From positions 1 through 64,000 of the forward strand of contig CALNHX010007711.1 of assembly GCA_940337035.1 (NCBI GenBank): DNA of 64,000 nucleotides, given 5' to 3'. The translations under genes were made by a program, and so were the position numbers. Below, piece after piece: positions 55,561-64,000 of the stretch. Numbering within the stretch: position 1 is the first letter of the stretch; the number at the start of each line of letters is the position of its first letter. Under the pieces are notes generated by a model. The model did no database searches. It was not told the origin of the DNA and was given only the letters and a program-made list of their open reading frames with translations. Source of the stretch: Agriotes lineatus (Eukaryota > Arthropoda > Insecta > Coleoptera > Elateridae).

Positions 55561-55644
55561 AAAAATACAGACCTAAGAGCAACAAGGTCGACTCATCACC
55601 AAGACACACACCTCACAAAATAGTTGGTACGCAAGCACAAAATA

Positions 55645-55725
55645 GCGCTCTTAGAACTCGAATCCGGGGCAAGTTGAGCATTGTACCACCAGACGCAAGC
55701 CTATAGAGCACTAGCCTACGGCAAA
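55645..55725 (-). repeat. Possible tRNA-related SINE fragment
   Basis: On the minus strand GGCTAGTGCTCTATAGGCTT is followed by CCCCGGATTCGAGTTCT, giving a tRNA-like A-box/B-box arrangement. The B-box is imperfect. Confidence 0.3.
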
Positions 55726-58700
55726 GTAAAGTGAGGTTACCGACAATACAATACCTCTTTTAAATTTTTTGTGCCAGTGTTTAATGTAACTTACTTGAGT
55801 ATATTTTTTAGACTGTTGTATTTAGTAACGAGTTTATGTGTTTCGAGGTGCACCTGAAGCTACTATATTTTTACATTTATTAATCACTTTAATTTTAACC
55901 TGAATTTGATAATCACCTGTACTTTGTACTAGCGTATATACTATTTTATTATGCCATTCTATAGTGTGATACTAGCATTTCGTCTGGTTCTTTGTTACTA
56001 CTGCCTAGATTCATGTGGTCTCTTTCAGATTATTGTGCTACTTTGAGTTTACTAATTCTCTGTGATACTTGGATAAGCTTGTCATTAGTTGTAAGATTCG
56101 CTTGGCTTTTAATAACAGTTAGTACTTAAAGAACTGCACGCCATCTCCATTGATTTAGTCCTGCCGGCAATTGTATACATGTAATCACTTAATTTTGGGA
56201 GTATGAGCTGACGAATCAATTCCAGCTGTCAATTGCTTCTTGTGTCGTTATTATATGATAAAGTTTCCATTGGCCAGTTGACTGTATATAGTAGACTGCA
56301 AATAAAAATATTAGGTAGTAGCATGAAATGTTATGTAACAATATCAGCTGCTAAGCACTGCTAAAAATGCTGAAAGGTTGCAATCTACGCATGATAAAGT
56401 TGAGTAACGTTGACTATAAACTATCTATATTTTTGAGGACGTAGTTCTGAATAGGGTCTGTGTGCTTGCTCGGTACTACTGTCGAAGGTTCTTAGGTCAT
56501 TTTATCTTCTTTCTATCTGCATGTCTTTTCTCTATAATTTTTCCTTACATGACGAATCAAAGAATTTGATACGTTTCGTTTCTCATCACGCTGGCGACAT
56601 TTTCGCGTTCCGAACGGCTACTAATATCTCTGCCTTTTCTATAGTTTTGTCCAATACTTCGTTGTACCTTGCTCTATCGCTCCAATGTATTTTCAAAATC
56701 TTTTTATATAATCACATTTCGAAAGCCCAACTTTGCTTCAAAGTTTTTTTTTCCAAAGTCCATCCTTCTATACCTTACCTGTAGCAGCTTGGAGACCACG
56801 TAAAATTTGCCATTCGACCTCTTAGTTTAAGATTTAGGTTTCGGTTGCTGAGTAGTAACCTCGCTTATATTACAAGCCATTGCTATCGCTAATTTCATCT
56901 CGCATTTTGTCATATATCGGAAAGCCACGCTAAGGGTCTGATGCACTTGTCAATGGTCTCAGAGTCAAGTCGAACTTGTGGGTTATAGAGTAGTGATATT
57001 TTGGATATTCTCGAGGCACTTGCTACAGACAGCTTAATTAGCTGTTGCTGTTTTTGATTTTCGTTATTTCTTAAACCCAAATTGCGAAAATGTTTGAACA
57101 AAGACGACTGTGAATTTTCATTGTACTATTGTTGAGAAAAAAAAAGAAAACACTAACAATCTAGTGCTCGTTTCTTATCGATTTTAAACATTGAAATTAC
57201 CTCCTTCACGTCATACTATCATGCTGACTTATCCAAATTTCACACATTGACAATTACTTATTACCTTAAAACCTCGAAGTCGCGACTGTAATCCGATCAC
57301 AAGAAAATTTACAAAACATACAAATTAGGGTTTTAATTTCTTTTGTCTATAAAAAGTGTAATAAGCTGTTGTCATTTTGTCTTAACGATTTGCTTTAAAT
57401 TCATTAATAGAAGCTTGCATGCTGTATTTAGATTCGTAATTTTGTAGAACCCTATTTTAAAAAATCAATCAAATCAACCATGCGACAAAAACCACTTAAA
57501 TAATCTAACCCTCATTTGACACGTGTGAAATTTCAAGATGAATTATTGTAGGTGTGTGAACTAATCTGGACAATTCTTTTGCTTTTCATAGTAGCAGCTG
57601 TACCAATGTTTTTGTTACGTTGAACACGGTGGTACTAAAATATTGTTAAAAGAAGTATTAGGCCATTCCATGGAATATTTTGTGAAGATAATGATATATT
57701 AGGCCTAAATGTCGCAGTGTCCTAGATGTTGCGTGTCCAACTTCTTCAGTCGTGGTTTTTTCTATGTAGAGTACCTAAGAAACATTGTAGGGTGGGTGGG
57801 ATATTCCTTTCACAAGTCTCCTTTATTAAGAAAAACTTTCGTCAGAGATGCTAGCAAAAAGGCAATAGAACAAGACATAAATGACGAAGCAAATCAATGA
57901 TAAAAGGCAAAATACATACACACGCGCACTTACTTCAGTCTTAGCAGTGAGAATGTCTCCTAAGGTACTCTCACGGAAAGCTTGTTGGCCGTTTTTCCGG
58001 CACGAGTCTTTAAACAAGTCCCATTGAACACTTACAAACGAGAGGTTTGCCTCGAGGTAAAATACAAGTATGCAGAGTACATCTGGGCCGTGTAGTTTCC
58101 AGCGAGCGTATATTATATCATCAAAATAAAATGTGAAAACACTTTATGTAATTTTGTTCAAACAATAAATGCACAAAGTAAATTACCGGAAAACGCAGAA
58201 AATCTAATAAATTAATCATAAAAGCTAAAGCAACTGCTGAAAATTACCGCCAGCAGATGTTTCAGCGCTTGGATACAAATTTTAACTTTTTAAGAAAAAT
58301 AAATCATGAGAAACAATACAACTATGACAAGTTCACCAAACTTTCGCTTTTATAGTTTACGACTTCTTTGGTATGTCTCCCTGAATGTGAAAACTGTAAT
58401 TTTAGTATTTGAACAGGCTGGAGTTCAAAAAGTAAACCATTTAGTCCTAATCTTCAAAGAAAATTTCCTTGGCGAAGTAATCCAAGGAATCACATAATTG
58501 ATCTGCATAGCGTACTGTTCTCTTTTAATTATTTGCTCAACGATAGTTTTAGTAACTCGATTACGGTATATTTAGTGGGAGAGCTATTATTGCGTGTGTA
58601 GTCGATTACTTTCAGAGATAACAGAAACTCATTTTCTATATGAAGACTTGCAAATACAAAAGAGCCAATGTCTGAAATAATATAACATCCAAATGGCTGG

Positions 58701-60450
58701 AAAAAATCACTCTAGGAAATATCCTCATATCAACTTATATGGCTTATTTTGGAATTTCTGACAGTTACGAGAGGATGAACGTCAGATCTTATACTCAACT
58801 TACTTTAACTTTAATGTCGAATATCCTCTGGTTATATCAAGGGATCTAGTTTTTAGATAAGGAATGCACCCATCGAGGGTGTAGCGAGGACTACCAATGC
58901 CATCCACAACGCTAAGTGACAACCAAAAGAAAACATTATTGTTTCAAATGAAAAAAAAATGGGAAACGAAATAGTTTGCAGTGTGACCGATAAACTGAAA
59001 CACCAGAGCTCAAAGCTGTGCATTTTATGGATTTGGGCGAACACAGAAGCTTTTTAGGCGCGAAGCGCGTGCAGCTTTATCCTGTATATTCAGAGATTTA
59101 CCTAAGTGATCGATTTATTCAAAAAAAATGTAGAAAAGCTCTTCGCGTGTGCCTCACGTTATATTATATAGACCTTAGCGGTTCCTTGTGGATTTTGCTT
59201 CAAAATACTTTTTGTCCTGCAGCTCACATGCCTGTGACTAAGTTGTCCTCAGGCCCATTACGTCCAGTTTTTAGCAGAGTGTAACCGATGTGGCTTCAAA
59301 CGTCGACGTTTCACCACTGAAATGCAAAATGCTTTCACGTAATTCGGTCTGTTTTTGCAATTCGCAACTCAAAGCATCCGTTAAGTCAATTTTTGCGCAA
59401 TATGCATGCATGCACTCGATATGTATGGTAATACGCTGGAATGGAATGGCACTGCAATTACCATGCAGTCATTTACGACCTCGTCCCAGCAGCGCATTCG
59501 CTCCAAACGGAAAAGAACCGAAGAAGGATTTACGGTCCGGCTTGCCACAAGTTCCAAGTTATGGGCACGGCTCCCTTATTAATATTGAAATTAAAACGGC
59601 CTCAAATTGCAAAACTGCGAAAAGGGCGAGGAGTTTAAAAATAATGAATGCCCAAAACATTTTGTACTGAATTTAATTGCTTTGTGTATACATTACGAAC
59701 CGCGTTTATATGCGTCAAGCTCCCGCGGCATTTACGGTGCGGATTATAAAATTTTATGCTTTGTCCCTGCCAACGAAACAACCAGCTTTGAAAAGTTTAC
59801 CCGATACACCTAATGAATAAAACCAATTTATGTACCCTGTAAAAATAACAAAATTTTACAATACGAGACTTTGAATTTCCGCGAACCTTGTCCTGTAACT
59901 ACCTAGCTCATGTTCGGAAAAACGAGGCTAAAATCTATGTAATTTATATTTTCGTGTGCAAAGTCTTAGCATCTGATAGGTTTGCTGTATCAGGAACCTT
60001 TTACTTAATTAGATATGAGGGTTAGAATTTATCTTCAACTACAACCATATTCAACTTCTTATTCCCATTCTGTATTAGTGCCTTCGTCCTCTTTGATCCT
60101 TCATTATCAGCAACCCTTTGTCTAACTTTTTAATGCTTTTAGGTTAAAAATTGTTGCTTGCGACTTTTTCATGTTTCAGAGCGATAATCCCTGTATTTAT
60201 GATCGGATTTACTGCAGAAGTTAGATCTATAGAAATGAGCTTCCCCATACTGAAAAAGAATGAAAAGGCAACTTTAATTAGACATATATAACAGCAGCAA
60301 CAGCGCATTTTTGAACTTTAAAACATTGATACTTTAAACTGTAAAGATACAGAGCAAAACCAGATTTTAGTGTTTGTGGATCTAAATATTTCTGAGTTCT
60401 AAGGATATGTTTGATTTTTTATTGTGACAGATAATAATTCTTAAAATTGC
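55726..60450. other. No confidently recognised gene
   Basis: AT-rich. A minus-strand open stretch at 57934-58141 with a consensus donor is discussed as a weak chemoreceptor-exon candidate. Short plus-strand open frames around 59018-59813 have no recognised motif. Confidence 0.35.
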
Positions 60451-60911
60451 TGTATTAACCCTGCAGTGGTCGCGCCCAGTTTCATGACACGGCTGGTTGC
60501 GCCAAGTCTCTTAGACCCAAAAATTAAAAACCAGTATATGACAATAAATTTTAATATGAGATGTTTATTTACTATTATTAAGATTTTCTGTTATATTTCA
60601 GTTACTGCTAACATTACAAAATATTATTCTATTTATTGTTTTCTACAACAAAACAATTCTTTTTCGTCATTTTGGTTCAAGGATGCACAACCAGTGCACA
60701 AAAACCCTGAATGCGAAAACACTTTTTTTACGAAATTTTTTCTTTTCTTGCGTTTTTTGGAAAAAAAAACGGTTTTTAATTGTGATGTTATTAGGGTCAT
60801 CTACTGGATGGTCTGAAGAGGTTCCAGATACTTCTTCTCTACTTAGATGGATTTCAGGTGGAGAACTTTTGAGTAGTGATCGCCATTTGTTAAAATCAAA
60901 GCTAATTCTTG

Positions 60912-60916
<5 letters not shown>

Positions 60917-60976
<60 letters not shown>
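60917..60976. repeat. (AAT)n microsatellite = 3' tail of the right-hand LINE
   Basis: About 19 AAT units. Read on the minus strand the tract follows AATAAAGCC directly, i.e. (ATT)n after a polyadenylation-like signal. This is the normal 3' end of some CR1/L2-type LINEs. Confidence 0.85.
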
Positions 60977-60977
<1 letters not shown>

Positions 60978-61260
60978 GCTTTATTTTCGATGTATAAAAC
61001 ACATTACAATAAACATAAATCAAACTTAAAATTAAGTACACAGTTTACATCGAAAATCACAAAGCGCAGTTCAGATATACCGTTTTTCAACTGGATCTTG
61101 AGGATATTGAAAATATAATTTACAATGTAATGCCTAAACCCTAAATAAATGCAATAAATAACTTAAATTAAATTCAACTAGTAACCTGATGGTAGCAGAT
61201 TCATATGAACACAAGAAACTAACTGCCATTAATTAGAAACTTATCTTGGCACACTTAAGG

Positions 61261-62781
61261 CTATTCCGATAAAAGATATTTGAGATAATGTTTTCGGAAA
61301 GCTGTACAAGATGTATTTTTCAAAAAATTTGGTAAATTATTGTAAACTTTGCTAATATTATACCGAAAAGATCGTTCAAAGAGAGAAGATTTATGCTGCG
61401 GAGGTGTAATTAGACCCTTGAATCTTAAATTTAGATTATGCACATCAGTTCGAAATTCTATTTTGTTATATAGGTATGGCGGCTTTTTGTAAATTATTAT
61501 TGTGTGATATAAGGAAGCAGTGTGTAATAAACGCCTGTCCTCCATATTTAGCCGTTTGGCTTCTACTAATTTATGTGAAATATGGTCGAATTTTCGAATG
61601 CCATAAATAAACCTTAAGAAAGAATTTTGAACTCTTTGTATTCGCATAGAAGAATCATAATCTAAACATGGAGCATATATTTCTGAGCAATATGAAAATT
61701 GCGAAAGTACCAAAACATCGCACAACATTTTTTTGTGTGCTTCACTTAGATACCTTCTGTGTGGAAATAATACCTTTAGATTCAGATAAGCTTTTTGGAT
61801 ACATTTATTTGCATAAGTTCTGTATCTAAAACTATTATCTAGGACCATGCCTAAATTTTTAGCACTGTCTTTCAACAATATGCTCGACCCGTTAATTGAT
61901 AATTGTATTAATGGTTTTACACTCTCACAATCAGAATTTCTACCAAAAAGAAGTACACAAAATTTAGAAGAATTTAGTTGTAATGCATGTTTGGTTGATA
62001 TTCCAAACAAGTTATTTAAATCAATTGTTATTTCCTCCAATGCCCGGTCAAAACACATGGGCTGAAAAGAATAATAAACCTGCGTATCGTCAGCATACAT
62101 ATGAATTTTACTATATTTGACGAATTGATAAAATTTTGAAGTATATAACGTATATAATAGCAGCACCAAAATCGAACCTTGAGGCACTCCTTGTGAAATT
62201 AACCGTGACAAGGGCAGGTTGCCATCAACTTTTACTTTATGAGTCCGTCCATTGAAATAACTTTTAAATAATTCTAACGCATTTGAAGAAAAGCCGATAG
62301 AGTGGAGAATTGAAAATAATAACTCGTGATTAATGGAGTCGAACGCTTTACTGTAATCCAGGAGTGCAAGAATTGTTAATTTTCCAGTATCCGTTGCCTC
62401 AATTATGTCATCTGTTATATTCATCACCGCAGTGGTACAACTGTGGAAAGGTCTAAAACTCGATTGTACATCAGGAAGCAGTTCATGTTTATTTAGATAA
62501 TTCATTATTTGGCTGCTCATGATTTTTTCAAAAATTTTTGAAAAGGTAGGTAAAATGCTGATTGGTCTTAGGTCTGGGTATACAACTGGTTTACAAATTT
62601 TCGGTACTGGAGTTATAACAGCGTGTTTCCAACTGTTCGGAAAAATATTCTCCGTTAAACAACAATTAATGATATGCGTTAAATAATTATGAATAAATGG
62701 ACAGCACAATGTTATCATTTTAATATTTAGGCCATCAGATCCCGTCTCATTACTTTTAATATCTCTAATGCAGTTTGCCAC
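61261..62781 (-). CDS. CR1-like LINE ORF2, reverse transcriptase (506 codons, continuous)
   Basis: Motifs in order: SWKHAVITPVPKI, YPDLRPISILPTFSKIFEKI, DVQSSFRPFHSCTTAVMN, LALLDYSKAFDSINHELL (motif A), ISQGVPQGSIL (motif B), MYADDTQVYYS (motif C, catalytic YADD), KNLGMVLDN and a long thumb with a CR1-type C-terminus (LNLRFKGLITPPQ, YNNLPNFLKN). After QGVPQGSIL the usual Gly-Pro is Val-Leu, hinting at decay despite the open frame. The true start is upstream in the endonuclease; the region 62782-63043 is frameshifted. Confidence 0.85.
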   Translation of the reverse strand: MANCIRDIKSNETGSDGLNIKMITLCCPFIHNYLTHIINCCLTENIFPNSWKHAVITPVPKICKPVVYPDLRPISILPTFSKIFEKIMSSQIMNYLNKHELLPDVQSSFRPFHSCTTAVMNITDDIIEATDTGKLTILALLDYSKAFDSINHELLFSILHSIGFSSNALELFKSYFNGRTHKVKVDGNLPLSRLISQGVPQGSILVLLLYTLYTSKFYQFVKYSKIHMYADDTQVYYSFQPMCFDRALEEITIDLNNLFGISTKHALQLNSSKFCVLLFGRNSDCESVKPLIQLSINGSSILLKDSAKNLGMVLDNSFRYRTYANKCIQKAYLNLKVLFPHRRYLSEAHKKMLCDVLVLSQFSYCSEIYAPCLDYDSSMRIQRVQNSFLRFIYGIRKFDHISHKLVEAKRLNMEDRRLLHTASLYHTIIIYKKPPYLYNKIEFRTDVHNLNLRFKGLITPPQHKSSLFERSFRYNISKVYNNLPNFLKNTSCTAFRKHYLKYLLSE

Positions 62782-63043
62782 CTCCTCTATTGATACTGGG
62801 ACAAAAGAAAATGTGGTATTATTAGTAGTATGTGCATGCTTTTGTTTTACATTTACATCAACCGTTAATTTAGGTATACTATCTATAAAGAAATTGTTAA
62901 TGTTATTAGGATCAGATAACTTTGACGGAATTTGACAATGGGTTGAGTTTTTTTATATTTAAAGACTTAAGATCTTTCCACAGTTGCTTTGATGAACAAT
63001 ATTTTGACTTATGCGCAAAGTATGCCTTTGTTCATTTACTATA

Positions 63044-63981
63044 CTAGCATTTGTTAGATTCCTCAACATTTGTAGTATTCCCAATGGGAATTACGTTTGG
63101 ATTTTTAAATTTTAGTTTAGCTTTATCTCTTAACTTCATCATTAGCTTAATGTTGTCTGTTAGCCACGGGGCGTAAGGTTTTGTAATCTTAGTTGTTTTC
63201 CAAGGAGCATGTCTATCAAATAAATTAATTAGGTTATTATTTAGTATATCTACTTTAACATTAATATCATTTGTATAATAAATTTGTTGCAAGTGCAACC
63301 TTTGACAATCATGAATAAATACATCTAAGTCCAAGTTTTTGAAATCTCGGTAGACTGCAGTAATTTGAATTCGTTTAGGAGTATCTGCAACGATAGTACA
63401 ATAAATGAGCTCATGATCGGATTCACTATTAATTTCAACCCCCGAAGATTCAACCAAAGAAGGGTCAGTAGATAAAATAACATCCAAAATAGACTCAGAA
63501 TCTTGTGCAATTCTGGTTGGTACAGAAACATGCTGACGTAAATTGAGGCATTCTAAAAATTCCATGAAATACTTAGTAGATGGATTGCATGTTGATAACA
63601 TATTAATATTAATATCACCTAAACAAAAGATTTTCTGAGAAACAGATGTGCACAAAGTAAATGATATCTCAAGTTCATCTACAAACGTTTTATAATTTGT
63701 AGATGGTGGCCTGTAAATCAGACCAAATACATATTTACTAGATTTATTTTTAACCGAGAACCACAACTGTTCGATTACATCGCTAATATTTAGTTTTATA
63801 CCTTAGAGAGTTCCTTATAAATGACTGACCTACTTACGCACGGTGAAAGCCAAGTTTCAGATAAACATAGTATATCGTAAGTTGTAATAATGTTTCGGAT
63901 ATAATCAATTTTTGGCAGTAACGAGCGTATATATAAGTGTGCCACTTTCAGGGTATCTGCAGAAACGTTGTTTGCATTCAT
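63044..63981 (-). pseudogene. CR1-like LINE ORF2, endonuclease (broken)
   Basis: LKVAHLYIRSLLPKIDYIRN and ILCLSETWLSP (catalytic Glu) lie in 63796-63981, followed by a stop after KELSKV. The domain resumes at 63766 with YVFGLIYRPPST, IFCLGDININML (catalytic Asp), LDVILST and ESDHELIYCTI (catalytic Asp-His). The frame ends at 63044, before the RT. Confidence 0.8.
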
Positions 63982-64000
63982 ATGCCTGTGCTGTATCGCT

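Larger units (their letters stand above)
60919..64000 (-). mobile_element. CR1-like non-LTR retrotransposon, extends past the window
   Basis: The minus strand carries endonuclease, RT and a 3' UTR of ~280 bp ending in AATAAAGCC(ATT)n. It is a different family from the 51-55 kb LINE: an (ATT)n tail rather than poly(A), and YADDTQVY rather than YADDLKIY. The 5' part, including any ORF1, lies beyond 64000. Confidence 0.85.

Noticed and set aside
60909..61041. Open frames of poly-Asn, poly-Ile or poly-Leu across the AAT tract
   Set aside because: Trivial translations of a trinucleotide repeat that is a LINE tail.
1..64000. CRISPR arrays, bacterial operons, rRNA genes
   Set aside because: No regularly spaced identical repeats, no closely packed ORFs and no rRNA-like conserved stretches; the sequence is eukaryotic in character.

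Overview
This window looks like AT-rich nuclear DNA from an arthropod, almost certainly an insect. The evidence is three chemoreceptor loci of the insect gustatory receptor (Gr, 7tm_7) type, an R1/SART1-type LINE, and CR1-like, Ty3/Gypsy and BEL/Pao retroelements. I see no bacterial operons, CRISPR arrays, rRNA genes or intact tRNA genes. The only host protein-coding material I can support is the Gr loci, all on the minus strand. Two are large first exons (4737-5723 and 12839-13816), each ending at a consensus phase-0 splice donor. The third (34664-35064) is a set of small 3' exons carrying the Gr C-terminal signature, with no matching large first exon in view.

The rest is mostly transposable elements. 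From left to right: a candidate LTR with internal tandem duplications (about 6.9-7.9 kb). A tRNA-derived SINE (17.3 kb) lies beside a decayed copy of a multi-copy arthropod protein with a cysteine-rich C-terminus (17.5-19.4 kb). A minus-strand R1/SART1-like LINE (20.1-25.2 kb) is split by a 1488-bp solo LTR with a 4-bp target duplication. A second SINE (26.6-26.9 kb) adjoins a Ty3/Gypsy element (26955-31196) with both LTRs and an ATAT target duplication. That Gypsy copy has lost reverse transcriptase and carries a triplicated 249-bp protease-region repeat. A short palindrome (36.7 kb) and an AACCGGTTT-rich array (37.2 kb) follow.

A minus-strand BEL/Pao element (37594-43907) has a tRNA-Tyr-type primer site and an open integrase. 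Its reverse transcriptase core is replaced by 20-codon repeats copied from its own sequence. Beyond it are a fold-back element (44.5-44.9 kb), a full-length CR1-like LINE (51.3-55.4 kb) inserted inside a SINE, and a second CR1-like LINE. The last ends in an (ATT)n tail at 60.9 kb and runs off the right edge.

Most element ORFs are broken by stops or frameshifts, so the window reads as a chemoreceptor neighbourhood swollen by nested insertions. I did not find a convincing new multi-gene system. The most unusual signals are the RT-less Gypsy and BEL copies with internal self-derived repeats, the mosaic BEL LTRs, the TAATG stop/start overlap in the R1-like LINE, and the orphan Gr 3' exons. All similarity statements come from reading motifs by eye; no database search was run.
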